The notes: generated by a model not told the origin, from the letters alone. Numbered from the stretch's first letter, positions 36,486-45,204 are shown. The stretch is 64,000 nucleotides of DNA from Mucilaginibacter gotjawali (GCF_002355435.1 NZ_AP017313.1:2790001-2854000); one strand, 5' to 3'. A program made the numbers and translations.

Positions 36486-36857
36486 ATGACAAAGACTAAA
36501 AGAATAATGATAGCGGATGACGACCCCGGCATATTGGACGCGGTCGGTCTTATACTGGAATTTGAAGGCTATGAAGTGCATAGTACACTTAACGGCTCGG
36601 CAATATTAAGTATGGCTTCTGAATTTCCGGACCTTTTGTTGCTGGATATATGGATGTCCGGCGCGGATGGGAGAGATATTTGCAAAAAGCTTAAACAGGA
36701 TCCGGCAACTTGCAATATACCGGTCGTATTGATCTCTGCCAGTAAGGATATTGAGCGTTCAGCATTAGATGCCGGTGCCGATGATTTTTTGGAAAAACCA
36801 TTTGAAATGGATGTTTTATTGCAGAAAATTGAGAACCAATTAAAAAAGACTGGGTAA
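36486..36857 (+). CDS. Single-domain response regulator (CheY-like)
   Basis: 123 residues from the ATG at 36486; a TTG at 36474 is in frame but less likely. Acidic pocket IADDDPG, phospho-acceptor LLLLDIW (D54), switch Ser in LISASKD and Lys in LEKPF are all present. There is no output domain. It sits directly behind the multi-PAS kinase gene, so it probably takes its phosphate and acts on another protein. Confidence 0.92.
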   Translation: MTKTKRIMIADDDPGILDAVGLILEFEGYEVHSTLNGSAILSMASEFPDLLLLDIWMSGADGRDICKKLKQDPATCNIPVVLISASKDIERSALDAGADDFLEKPFEMDVLLQKIENQLKKTG

Positions 36858-36986
36858 TCAAGTTGTCGATAGCTCTGTCTTATAATAAAGACGCCATTTC
36901 AACAATAATAAACAATGCGGTGATCTTTTTCTGCCCTGTGTCATAAACCGTATTATTTTCGATAAATATTTTAAGGGTTAATTACA

Positions 36987-37550
36987 ATGGGGGGCGATGA
37001 AATTATACTTGAAACCGAACGGTTAATATTCCGGCAGACAACGATTGAAGACCTTGACGCTTATTGTGATATGGAAGCTGACCCTGATGTACGCAGGTTT
37101 GTTGGCGGCAAGCCGCGCTCGCGGGAAGAAGCGGAGAAACGGTTTTTACCCTCGCTGCAGCCGGCAACAAACGGATTGCATATGTGGGCCGCAGTTTTGA
37201 AGCGCGGGAACAAGTACGTCGGTCGCTGTGGGATTTACCCTCATTTTGATGGGAACGGCGAACCCATCCCCGGCGAAGCATCATTTGGCGTTTACCTGGC
37301 TAAAGCGTGGTGGGGCATGGGCCTGGCTACCGAGGCGGGCCGCGCATTTTTGAAATATGGCTTTGAACAACTCAATCTCGACCGTATTGTGACCATGATA
37401 CAAGTAGGCAATGATGCCTCGGTGAGGGTAGTTGAAAAAATTGGATTTGAGCTGATGATGATTGAAAAAGGAGAGTGGCGGGATTTTTATCATTTTGCGA
37501 TAAACAGGCATAGGTTTGATAACTTTACCAATATTGTCAAATCATTATAG
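36987..37550 (+). CDS. GNAT N-acetyltransferase, RimJ/RimL type
   Basis: 187 residues. LETERLIFRQTTIEDLDAY at the start and the acetyl-CoA loop region (AKAWWGMGLATEAGRAFLKYGFE, then RVVEKIGFEL) are those of the RimJ/RimL branch, which acetylates protein N-termini, amino acids or antibiotics. The substrate cannot be told. The start codon is followed by six G, a run prone to length errors, but the frame is consistent throughout. Confidence 0.88.
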   Translation: MGGDEIILETERLIFRQTTIEDLDAYCDMEADPDVRRFVGGKPRSREEAEKRFLPSLQPATNGLHMWAAVLKRGNKYVGRCGIYPHFDGNGEPIPGEASFGVYLAKAWWGMGLATEAGRAFLKYGFEQLNLDRIVTMIQVGNDASVRVVEKIGFELMMIEKGEWRDFYHFAINRHRFDNFTNIVKSL

Positions 37551-37559
37551 GCCAGGTAA

Positions 37560-37883
37560 TTGCACGTGGTTAGCCATGGCTTTCTTGACAGAAAAGCGTT
37601 TCCAGTTATAAACAACGTTAGCCTTATAAACCGGTTTGTATGAAAAGAGCCCCAATTACTTTAACCGCAACGATCCAGTGCCATACAATACATATTATCC
37701 AAGAAGATACTTAAAGAATCCTATGAACCTGATGTGTCTGTCATCAATAATAAAAACTTTAAAAGTATTACTATTATCACTAAAGCACAGTTGGCAAAAG
37801 TATACGGGATTTTGGATAAGGATTAAGGCGTAATTATCCTGGCTGATACGCATGTAAATAGAAAAACAGATATTCCATTTTAA
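37560..37883 (+). pseudogene. Decayed gene remnant, resembling a small secreted protein with a receptor-plug-like motif
   Basis: One frame over this stretch reads as protein-like sequence broken by stops at 37641, 37662 and 37824. Its pieces are GFLDRKAFPVINNVSLINRFV, then ...KESYEPDVSVINNKNFKSIT, then ITKAQLAKVYGILDKD-stop-GVIILADTH. The last block resembles the plug motif of Bacteroidota receptors and small relatives (I-x-V...YG....GVIII). Between 37636 and 37713 another frame (YEKSPNYFNRNDPVPYNTYY) also looks coding, so compensating indels are possible. No start codon or signal peptide is left. The identification is weak, but the coding-like composition and multiple lesions point to decay. 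Confidence 0.4.
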
Positions 37884-37937
37884 TTTCAAGGCAGCAAATG
37901 ACTCAATAGTCGCAACTTTTTCTGAAATTAGCAGCCG

Positions 37938-38666
37938 ATGAATATTGAACTGTTTATTCCGTGTTTTATTGACCAGCTATTTCCGGAAACTGCTTTTAAT
38001 ACGATAAAAGTGCTCGAGAAAGCGGGCTGTACGGTAAAATATAATCCTGCACAAACCTGCTGCGGACAGCCGGCTTTTAACGCAGGTTTCTGGGATGATG
38101 CCAAAGCGGTGGGCAGTAAGTTTTTAAATGATTTTTCGGAAGACAGTGTGATCGTTTCTCCATCTGCTTCCTGCACCGGAATGGTGAAAAACTATTATAA
38201 CGATTTGTTTACCAATACTGCTGCACACAATAAATGCCGGGCCATACAGGGCAATATTTATGAGCTTTCTGATTTTTTGGTGAATATCCTCCAGTTTGAT
38301 TATTTCGGTGCTGAGCTTGACGGCAAAGCGGTTTATCACGACAGCTGCGCCGGCCTGCGTGAATGCAAGATAAAAGACGAGCCCCGCCAGCTTTTATCAA
38401 AAGTACTCGGACTCGAGCTGATCGACATGAAGGACGAAGAAACCTGCTGTGGTTTCGGCGGTACCTTTGCCGTTAAATTCGATGCTATTTCAACAGCTAT
38501 GGCGCAGCAAAAGGTGGATAATGCTATTGCCGCCGATGCTGATTATATTATATCAACCGATGCATCCTGCCTGATGCACCTGCAAAGCTATATCGATAAA
38601 AACGAACTCCCGTTAAAAACCTACCACCTTGCCGATGTATTGGCAAAAGGGTGGGGGAACATATGA
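37938..38666 (+). CDS. LutA/YkgE-like Fe-S oxidoreductase subunit (two CCG domains)
   Basis: 242 residues with two cysteine-rich CCG domains: the first holds CFIDQLFP and TCCGQPAFNAG, the second holds HDSCAGLRE and ETCCGFGGTFAVK. Proteins of this length and layout (LutA, YkgE) bind Fe-S clusters and work with LutB/LutC in L-lactate oxidation, or as heterodisulfide-reductase-like electron carriers. No lutB or lutC is in the window, so the partner is elsewhere. No signal peptide; cytoplasmic. Confidence 0.9.
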   Translation: MNIELFIPCFIDQLFPETAFNTIKVLEKAGCTVKYNPAQTCCGQPAFNAGFWDDAKAVGSKFLNDFSEDSVIVSPSASCTGMVKNYYNDLFTNTAAHNKCRAIQGNIYELSDFLVNILQFDYFGAELDGKAVYHDSCAGLRECKIKDEPRQLLSKVLGLELIDMKDEETCCGFGGTFAVKFDAISTAMAQQKVDNAIAADADYIISTDASCLMHLQSYIDKNELPLKTYHLADVLAKGWGNI

Positions 38667-39001
38667 TCCGGATGAAGTTGATTTTTGTAACGGACACTGC
38701 AAAAATCAATTTAACTGTTCCAATCAGGTAAAACAGCCGTTAACACAATGATTTGTTTCAGAAACCGTAAGGCTGGCTACTGCCCGGGTTTGATTCGTTA
38801 ATAACTTTCTCATTGCTGAAATTTAACAATTCCATTAATAAGGCCGGCCACCCGCCGGGCAATTGTTGCGCCTCACCATTTTAATTCCATAAATGGTTTC
38901 CTTTAAAGTCATATTCTTTAATAAAATATTTATTAAAACAATATTTCATTAATAGTGTTTTAATCAAAATAATATTTTGCAATTAATGAAATATTGGAAC
39001 T
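38667..39001. other. Intergenic region with one hairpin
   Basis: No gene is seen. A perfect ten-base stem (TTGATTTTTG with CAAAAATCAA, 38678-38709) lies just behind the LutA-like gene and may act as a terminator, although it lacks a T run. The rest is AT-rich, becoming very AT-rich before the promoter of the next kinase. Confidence 0.55.
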
Positions 39002-39009
39002 TATATTTG
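39002..39009 (+). promoter_or_regulatory. Candidate -7 box (TATATTTG) for the coiled-coil kinase gene
   Basis: An exact TAnnTTTG match 32 bases before the ATG at 39042, with a TTG 22 bases upstream of it as a possible -33. It argues against an in-frame TTG start at 38994, which would lie upstream of the promoter. Confidence 0.6.
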
Positions 39010-39041
39010 ACTTATATCGCAACCGCCAGATATCACATGAT

Positions 39042-41498
39042 ATGGAAAAAAGAACAACTACGGATGACTTAATTATTGCCAATCTTGAACTTGCTTTTCA
39101 AAAGAAAGAGAAAGGGAAACGTGCCAAAGAACTGATAGTTGCCAATAAAGAACTTGCTTTTCAGAATAAGGAAAAAGGAAAACGCGCTGAAGAATTAATT
39201 GTTGCCAACAAGGAACTTGCTTTTCAGAATAAGGAAAAAGATAAAAGGGCTGAAGAGTTAATTATTGCCAACAAGGAACTTGCTTTTCAAAACAAAGAAA
39301 AAGGAAAACGCGCGAAAGAGCTGGTGATTGCCAACAAAGAGCTGGCTTACCAGAATAAAGAGAAAGGAGAGCGCGCTAAAGAACTGGTAATAGCCGATAA
39401 GGAGCTGGCTTTTCAAACCAAGGAGAAAGGCAAGCGCGCCGAAGAACTGGTGATAGCCGATAAGGAATTGGCTTTTCAAACCAAGGAGAAAGGCAAGAGG
39501 GCCGAAGAGCTGGTGATAGCCAATGAAGAGCTTGCTTTTCAGAATGAAGAAAAAGGCAAACGGGCTGAAGAGCTGGTTATTGCCAATAAGGAACTTGCTT
39601 TTCAAAATAAAGAAAAGGGCCAGCGTGCTAAAGAATTGATCATCGCTAACGAAGAACTTGTTTTTCAAAATGAAGAAAAGGAGAAACGTGCGGATGAACT
39701 GATTGTTGCTAATAATGAACTGGCTTTTCAAAACAGGGAAAAAGAAAGGCGCGCTGATGAACTGATCATTGCTAACAAAGAGCTTGCCTTTCAGAACACA
39801 GAAAAAGAAAAGCTCGCCAATGAACTGGTCATTGCCAATAAGGAGCTGGCCTATCAAAATAAAGAAAAAGAAAAGCGTGCGGATGAACTTGGCATTGCGA
39901 ATAAGGAACTTGCATTTCAGAACCTGGAAAAAGAAATGAGGGCTGAGGAATTAAGTATTGCCAATAAGGAACTTGCCTTTCAAAATCATGAGAAAGAAAA
40001 ACGTGCGGACGAACTGATCATCGCTAACAAGGAACTTGCTTTTCAAAACACAGAAAAAGGGAAACGCGCCGAAGAACTGATCATCGCCAATAAGGAGCTG
40101 GCGTTTCAAAACAAGGAGAAAGAAAAAATTGCAAATGAGCTGATCATCGCTAATGATGAGCTGGCGTTTCAGAATAACGAGAAAGAAAAACGCGCAAATG
40201 AACTCGTTATAGCAAATAACGAACTTTTCTTTCAAAATCATGAGAAAGAGAAAAGGGCCGACGAACTAATTATCGCCAACAAAGAACTTGCTTTTCAAAA
40301 CAAAGAAAAAGAAAAAAGGGCTGCGGAACTGATTGTTGCAAACAAAGAACTGGATCTAAGCATTAAGCAGCTGACCGAGAGTGAGGACCTGGTGAGGCTG
40401 ATAGTTGAGAACGTGAGGGACTACTCGATCATTATGCTTGATGCGGATGGAATTATTAAAAATTGGAATAAAGGATCTGAACGGATCAATGGATACCTGG
40501 CGGGCGAGATCATAGGAAAACATGACGCCGTTTTTTATACCAGCGAGGAAAATAAGCAAAAGATACCCGAGCTGAATTTAAAACGGGCTCAAAAAAATGG
40601 ATGGTACCGCACCGAAGGCTGGAGGGTTAGGAAAGACGGATCACAATTTTTTGCTGACATCGTTTTTACGGCCCTGCATGATAAAAACGGGGTTTTGCGG
40701 GGTTATTCAAAGATTAGCCACGATATCACAGAGCAAAAAAAGGCCGAAAGTGATATTCTTAAATTCAGTGAAGAACTTGAGCAAAAAGTTATAGAACGTA
40801 CAGCACAGCTTGAGTTGGCCAATAAAGAACTTGGTTCATTTTCCTATTCTGTATCACACGATTTAAGGGCGCCCATAAGGGCCATTAACGGGTATGCGAA
40901 AATACTGGAGGAGGATTACGGCAAAAAGCTCGATCCGGACGGGGCCATGGCGTTAAACTCTATCATCCGTAACTCAAAAAAAATGGGGCAGCTGATTGAT
41001 GATCTGTTAGCATTTTCAAAATTAGGAAGAAAGGAAGTAACAGTATCAAATATCAATATGAAGATACTCGTTAAATCCATACAGGACGAGTTGTTGTTTG
41101 ATGACAAGGACAACAATATTGTTTTCAATATAAAAACGCTCCTTCCCGCAAAGGGAGATCAATCGCTGATCAAGCAGGTTTGGATCAACCTGATCACCAA
41201 CGCCATTAAGTATTCAAAATACAAACCCAAAACCTATATTGAAATAGGGGCCCATGAAAAAAACCATCAGGTTGTTTATTATGTAAAAGACCATGGTGCC
41301 GGATTTGACATGAAATACTATGATAAACTTTTTGGCGTTTTCCAGCGCCTTCATTCACAAGAAGAATTTGAAGGCACAGGTATAGGCCTGGCGATTGTTC
41401 AAAAAGTAGTTAGCCGGCACAAAGGAAACGTGTGGGCCGAGTCTGTACTAAATGAAGGCGCAACCTTTTATTTCAGCTTACCTGATATTAATTCTTAA
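39042..41498 (+). CDS. PAS sensor histidine kinase with a very long N-terminal coiled coil
   Basis: 818 residues from the ATG at 39042. Residues 9-428 are 20 tandem 21-residue repeats of the type ELIIANKELAFQNKEKEKRAD; a partial 21st follows. Three heptads per repeat imply one unbroken coiled coil. Then come a PAS domain (about 445-565), HisKA with FSYSVSHDLRAPIRAI (H606), and HATPase with NLITNAIKYS (about 715) and GTGIGLAIV (about 780). There is no membrane span. The HisKA/HATPase part is of the phytochrome-like branch that pairs with Rcp1-type receivers, and such a receiver follows after 12 bases. The repeat may set the spacing of sensor and kinase or drive assembly; this is inference. Confidence 0.93.
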   Translation: MEKRTTTDDLIIANLELAFQKKEKGKRAKELIVANKELAFQNKEKGKRAEELIVANKELAFQNKEKDKRAEELIIANKELAFQNKEKGKRAKELVIANKELAYQNKEKGERAKELVIADKELAFQTKEKGKRAEELVIADKELAFQTKEKGKRAEELVIANEELAFQNEEKGKRAEELVIANKELAFQNKEKGQRAKELIIANEELVFQNEEKEKRADELIVANNELAFQNREKERRADELIIANKELAFQNTEKEKLANELVIANKELAYQNKEKEKRADELGIANKELAFQNLEKEMRAEELSIANKELAFQNHEKEKRADELIIANKELAFQNTEKGKRAEELIIANKELAFQNKEKEKIANELIIANDELAFQNNEKEKRANELVIANNELFFQNHEKEKRADELIIANKELAFQNKEKEKRAAELIVANKELDLSIKQLTESEDLVRLIVENVRDYSIIMLDADGIIKNWNKGSERINGYLAGEIIGKHDAVFYTSEENKQKIPELNLKRAQKNGWYRTEGWRVRKDGSQFFADIVFTALHDKNGVLRGYSKISHDITEQKKAESDILKFSEELEQKVIERTAQLELANKELGSFSYSVSHDLRAPIRAINGYAKILEEDYGKKLDPDGAMALNSIIRNSKKMGQLIDDLLAFSKLGRKEVTVSNINMKILVKSIQDELLFDDKDNNIVFNIKTLLPAKGDQSLIKQVWINLITNAIKYSKYKPKTYIEIGAHEKNHQVVYYVKDHGAGFDMKYYDKLFGVFQRLHSQEEFEGTGIGLAIVQKVVSRHKGNVWAESVLNEGATFYFSLPDINS
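39066..40325 (+). repeat. 20 tandem copies of a 63-base coding repeat
   Basis: Twenty 63-base units run without any insertion or deletion, from the codon for Asp9 to the codon before Glu429. Protein units are far more alike than the DNA, with many synonymous differences, so the array is old or is kept by selection on the protein. Near-identical neighbours (units 6 and 7, each ELVIADKELAFQTKEKGKRA) mark a recent duplication. Confidence 0.95.
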
Positions 41499-41510
41499 AC
41501 CCCGAAAAAC

Positions 41511-41951
41511 ATGCCTTTTAACGAAGTTGAAATTTTATTTGCCGAAGACAGTTCGGACGACGCGATGCTTACCATACGGGCGCTAAAAAAGAGCGGCTTT
41601 GCGAATAAGCTCCATCATGTAATCAATGGCGCCGAGGCGCTTGATTTTCTTTACCGCAGGGGGATTTACGCCGAGCGGAATTTAAATGGAAACCCAAAAC
41701 TCATCCTCCTTGACCTTAAAATGCCGAAAATGTCAGGAATGGAAGTGCTGGAAAAGATAAAAGCAGACCCGGTACTTAAAGGTATCCCTGTGGTAATTCT
41801 TACCTCATCCAAAGAAGACCCGGACATTCAAAGATGTTACGCACTCGGGGCAAACAGCTATATCGCGAAACCCGTTGAAAGTGAAAATTTTTTTAACGTG
41901 ATTAAAGAGATTGGTTTGTATTGGATGGTTTTGAGCCAATTGCCACTTTAA
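41511..41951 (+). CDS. Rcp1-like response regulator
   Basis: 146 residues. Acidic pocket FAEDSSDD, phospho-acceptor LILLDLKMP (D68), switch Thr/Ser in ILTSSKED and Lys in IAKPV. The extended loop GAEALDFLYRRGIYAERNLNGNP is typical for Rcp1-type receivers that serve phytochrome-like kinases. It lies 12 bases behind the coiled-coil kinase gene, so the two are almost certainly a pair. No output domain. Confidence 0.93.
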   Translation: MPFNEVEILFAEDSSDDAMLTIRALKKSGFANKLHHVINGAEALDFLYRRGIYAERNLNGNPKLILLDLKMPKMSGMEVLEKIKADPVLKGIPVVILTSSKEDPDIQRCYALGANSYIAKPVESENFFNVIKEIGLYWMVLSQLPL

Positions 41952-42033
41952 TTTAAACTAAATCAAATATCGTAAGTCAGACCTATATTATTTACATTTC
42001 CGTAGCTGACAAGCCGTTGATAATAAAAATGTT

Positions 42034-42684
42034 ATGATAGCCGAAACATTTAAAGTACTGATTGTTGAAGATGACCCTTATGACGCCGATCTTTTATTAC
42101 GTGAATTAAAGAAAAGCCATTTTAATTTTACCAGCAAAATAGTTGAAACAAAAGAGTCATTTGAAAATGCTCTTGAAAATTTCTTGCCTGATATAATCTT
42201 GTCCGATTACTCGCTGCCAAAGTTTGACGGTGTTAGCGCTTTTATTATCAAACAAGTTAGCTGGCCGGATATTCCTTTTATTATTGTCTCCGGAACTATT
42301 GGGGAGGAACGGTCAATTGAACTGATCAAAAACGGGGTGACAGATTATGCGCTAAAAGACAAGTTATTCTCCTTATCGCCTAAAATACACCGTGCTTTAA
42401 AAGACGCCGAAGAAAAAAAAGAAAAAAGAAATACCGACGAAGAATTGAAAGCACAATATGAAAAACTGCTCGAAATTGCTTTTATGCAGTCGCACCAGGT
42501 TCGGGTGCCTATTGCCAATATCCTTGGATTATTTGAACTTTTTGAATTTGACAATCCCAGCGCCGCCATTAATGCTACGGTATTGTACAAATTAAAGTTG
42601 GTAGCAGAATCACTTGATCAAACCATACACGAGATTACCCAAAATACGAGCGATATCAGGAAAATGATAAAAGCAGCAAAATAA
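42034..42684 (+). CDS. Receiver protein with a C-terminal H-box helix pair but no ATPase domain
   Basis: 216 residues. The receiver (1-122) has LIVEDDPYDADLL, phospho-acceptor IILSDYSLP (D58) and YALKDK. After a charged helix comes a DHp-like segment, FMQSHQVRVPIANILGLFEL (H154), which looks like the H box of Bacteroidota PAS kinases (usually QSHxVRxP). The protein then ends, without a HATPase domain. It may be a phosphotransfer protein that receives phosphate on D58 or H154, or a decoy dimerisation partner. It lies 82 bases behind the Rcp1-like gene and completes a three-gene signalling unit. Confidence 0.85.
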   Translation: MIAETFKVLIVEDDPYDADLLLRELKKSHFNFTSKIVETKESFENALENFLPDIILSDYSLPKFDGVSAFIIKQVSWPDIPFIIVSGTIGEERSIELIKNGVTDYALKDKLFSLSPKIHRALKDAEEKKEKRNTDEELKAQYEKLLEIAFMQSHQVRVPIANILGLFELFEFDNPSAAINATVLYKLKLVAESLDQTIHEITQNTSDIRKMIKAAK

Positions 42685-42849
42685 GAATAATGGTGCCGCC
42701 TGGCGCGTAAGGCCTAAAAAACAGGCATGCTGCGCTTTTATAACCCGTGTCACGCGGTGGCTAAGGGCTGAGCGAATTGACAATGTGTTCCATTTATACA
42801 CGCGGTGTGTAAACCTAATGCGAGACAGTATTTATTATCGCCTGCAGTC

Positions 42850-43287
42850 CTAATCGACGGCCATTATGAGTTCCGTTTCCAGTTTGGTTTCGTCGCTTGT
42901 CCAATGCCCGTATATTTCAATATATGGCAAAACCGGCTTTAACCCCATCTTTCGTAATTCATTATGCATATTGTCGCCCTTTTGTTTTAGCCGGCTATAC
43001 GGGCCGATATGTTTATAGTAAGCATATTTGGCAAGCAAAACTGTTTTTTGTTCCAGCCCTGTATCACTTGTAACAGGATCCTCCAGTTCAACACCCGCAA
43101 AAACTTTTTCATTGGCCTCATAAACCCAAATGTTTAAGCCTTTATGTTTTAAACCTTTCAATTTAATCACAGGCCACATCTTGTCCATTAAGGCAAAAGC
43201 AGTTCCTGCATAATTTTTATTTGCGGCAACACCCGAGAACCCCGAAATTTCCAATTTGAGTTTGCGATTAATTATTTCGATATTCAT
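42850..43287 (-). CDS. GyrI-like / effector-binding domain protein
   Basis: 145 residues with the fold pattern of SOUL/GyrI-like small-molecule-binding domains (VFAGVELEDPVTSD, then AKYAYYKHIGPYSRLKQ, and PYIEIYGHW near the end). It has no HTH, so it is a stand-alone effector-binding domain, as in many Bacteroidota. The ligand is unknown. Confidence 0.85.
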   Translation of the reverse strand: MNIEIINRKLKLEISGFSGVAANKNYAGTAFALMDKMWPVIKLKGLKHKGLNIWVYEANEKVFAGVELEDPVTSDTGLEQKTVLLAKYAYYKHIGPYSRLKQKGDNMHNELRKMGLKPVLPYIEIYGHWTSDETKLETELIMAVD

Positions 43288-43798
43288 TAGTCATAAATTA
43301 TTGAACAACAGAAAGATGAGACTATCTCAAATGTAAAATTGCGAAATAAAAAAACAAAATATTATTGCGAACAATTAAGACGCCACTCTGTAGGTTAATA
43401 CCTGTAAAGGCCGGATGTACGAGAGCCCTTTAAAAATTCTTTGTTAATTGTTGATTTAAGCGAGACGCTTAAGTTGCTATGTGTCCAGGCAGCATGCCTG
43501 AACAGGCGGTTTTTTAAACCAGGGACGCCGGGCCTTCTGTCGTTAGTGTTCCATTTTTCCTCACGGAACACCCGGAACATTGTGAAACGCGCTCATTATC
43601 AGTGTTTTTGATGTTTTAACAAAATGTCAAATTTAACTAAGTTGCTGATAATCAATTGATATCAAAATTACTTTTTCAACAGCATCGATGTAATTATCTG
43701 GTGGTCAATTATTTAGTGTTTTAAGACACGGCATAATGTGTAAACCTAATGCAGGACGACACGCAACAAATTTCCATTCCCGCTCCCGATAATTCCCG
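43288..43798. other. Intergenic region without a supported gene
   Basis: About 510 bases. A 61-residue minus-strand frame at 43395-43580 has no recognisable features and is not called. There is a small GGCAG-CATGCC-type palindrome near 43482, and a 16-base word at 43737-43752 that also occurs at 42806-42821. Confidence 0.5.
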
Positions 43799-43806
43799 TA
43801 TCTTTG
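43799..43806 (+). promoter_or_regulatory. -7 box (TATCTTTG) for the DEAD-box helicase gene
   Basis: An exact TAnnTTTG match in the context CGTATCTTTGCGCA, the most common form in this phylum. It lies inside the longest possible helicase frame, so it places the true start downstream, at 43827, with a leader of about 14 bases. Confidence 0.75.
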
Positions 43807-43826
43807 CGCATACTCCAAATTTTCCC

Positions 43827-45128
43827 ATGCTCAAACAATCCCTCACCAACTTAAAAATTACCGCCCTTAACGAAATGCAGAATGCCGCTTTGGCCGCAGC
43901 CAAAAAGGGGGATGTAATTTTACTTGCGCCAACAGGTTCGGGTAAAACGCTGGGCTTTTTGCTGCCGCTGTTAAATTTGCTGGATAGCAAAATTGCTACC
44001 GTACAGGTGCTGATCCTGGTGCCCTCGCGCGAGCTGGCTTTGCAGATTGAGCAGGTGTTTAAAACAATGGGCACGGGCTTTAAGGTAAACTGCTGCTACG
44101 GCGGCCACCCGGTAAAAATTGAGCGGAACAACCTGTCGCAGCCGCCCGCGGTGCTGATAGGTACGCCCGGCAGGCTGGCCCATCACCTGCGCCGCGAGAG
44201 TTTTAGTACCGAAACTATCCAAACATTGATACTGGATGAATTTGATAAGTCGCTGGAGTTTGGTTTCCAGGAGGACATGACGTATATCATCAGGCAATTG
44301 CCCGCCTTAAAAAAGCGGATCCTTACCTCGGCCACCAAAATGCAGGAGATCCCGGCCTTTACGGGCATCAGCCGCCCCACTGAAGTTGATTTCCTCGAAA
44401 ATAAAACCAATACGCCCGATCTGCAGTTAAAAGCCGTGATCTCGCCGGCGGCAGATAAACTGGACACGTTGTTTTCGCTCATCTGCAAAATAGGGGATAA
44501 GGCCACGCTGATTTTCTGCAACCACCGCGAGGCCGTCGACCGCATCAGCGACCTGCTATGGGACCGCGGCCTGGCACATGATATTTTCCACGGCGGCATG
44601 GAGCAGGAGGACCGCGAACGTGCCTTGTTAAAGTTTCGCAACGGCAGTCACCGCCTGTTGATCACTACTGACCTGGCCTCGCGCGGGCTGGATATCCCCG
44701 AGATTGAGTATGTGGTACATTACCAGCTGCCCCATACCGAAGAAGCTTTTTTGCACCGCAACGGCCGCACGGCACGTATGCATGCCAAAGGCACCTCGTA
44801 CCTCATCCTCACCGAAGATGAAAAGCTAGCCTACGTAAAACAAAACCCCGAAATTGAACTACTACCCGAAAAACCGGTAGTGCCTAAGCCATCGCCCTGG
44901 GCAACGCTGTATATTGCCGCCGGGAAAAAGGATAAGATCAATAAAGTAGATATCGTCGGTTTGCTGCTGCAAAAAGGCGGCCTCGCCAAAGAGGACCTGG
45001 GATTGATAGAGGTACTTGACCATTCCTCCTACGCCGCTGTAAAACGCAACCGAATTGAGCATACCGTGGAGCTGATTAGCAAGGAAAAGATAAAAGGGAA
45101 GAAGGTGAAGATGGAGGTTTCCAGGTAA
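43827..45128 (+). CDS. DEAD-box RNA helicase family protein
   Basis: 433 residues from the ATG at 43827; an upstream ATG at 43749 is in frame but precedes the promoter. It has the Q-motif region (LKITALNEMQNAAL), Walker A APTGSGKT, motif Ib TPGRL, motif II LDEFDKS (DEFD instead of DEAD), motif III SATK, RecA-like domain 2 with TTDLASRGLDIP, and motif VI HRNGRTAR. The C-terminal 90 residues recall the RNA-binding DbpA-like tail (DIVGLLLQKGGL, then DHSSYAAVKR), with a basic end. Probable role: RNA unwinding in ribosome assembly or cold adaptation. Confidence 0.93.
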   Translation: MLKQSLTNLKITALNEMQNAALAAAKKGDVILLAPTGSGKTLGFLLPLLNLLDSKIATVQVLILVPSRELALQIEQVFKTMGTGFKVNCCYGGHPVKIERNNLSQPPAVLIGTPGRLAHHLRRESFSTETIQTLILDEFDKSLEFGFQEDMTYIIRQLPALKKRILTSATKMQEIPAFTGISRPTEVDFLENKTNTPDLQLKAVISPAADKLDTLFSLICKIGDKATLIFCNHREAVDRISDLLWDRGLAHDIFHGGMEQEDRERALLKFRNGSHRLLITTDLASRGLDIPEIEYVVHYQLPHTEEAFLHRNGRTARMHAKGTSYLILTEDEKLAYVKQNPEIELLPEKPVVPKPSPWATLYIAAGKKDKINKVDIVGLLLQKGGLAKEDLGLIEVLDHSSYAAVKRNRIEHTVELISKEKIKGKKVKMEVSR

Positions 45129-45170
45129 GTCACTCATCATCCACGCACATCCCCCCATCCACGCCCCCGC

Positions 45171-45204
45171 TGCGCTCATTGCGAGGAACGAAGCAATCTC
45201 TACA
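45171..45204 (+). repeat. REP-like repeat, copy 1 (34 bases)
   Basis: Begins TGCGCTCATTGCGAGG and ends GAAGCAATCTCTACA. Its exact reverse complement (34 of 34 bases) lies at 45377-45410. It starts 42 bases behind the helicase stop codon. Confidence 0.9.

Noticed and set aside
37636..37833. 65-residue frame in the region of the decayed gene
   Set aside because: Only its first third looks coding (YEKSPNYFNRNDPVPY); the rest is out of frame with the plug-like segment, so it is part of the remnant and not a gene.
39258..40241. Long minus-strand open frames (199 and 96 residues) opposite the coiled-coil kinase
   Set aside because: They mirror the 63-base repeat of the plus-strand gene. The repeat keeps a frame open on the other strand by chance; the product is low-complexity and has no start context.
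39066..40325. Regular 63-base periodicity, which could be mistaken for a CRISPR array or satellite
   Set aside because: The units are contiguous without spacers, in frame and coding for a heptad repeat inside a kinase gene.
43395..43580. 61-residue minus-strand frame upstream of the GyrI-like gene
   Set aside because: No family resemblance, biased composition and no promoter or ribosome site seen.
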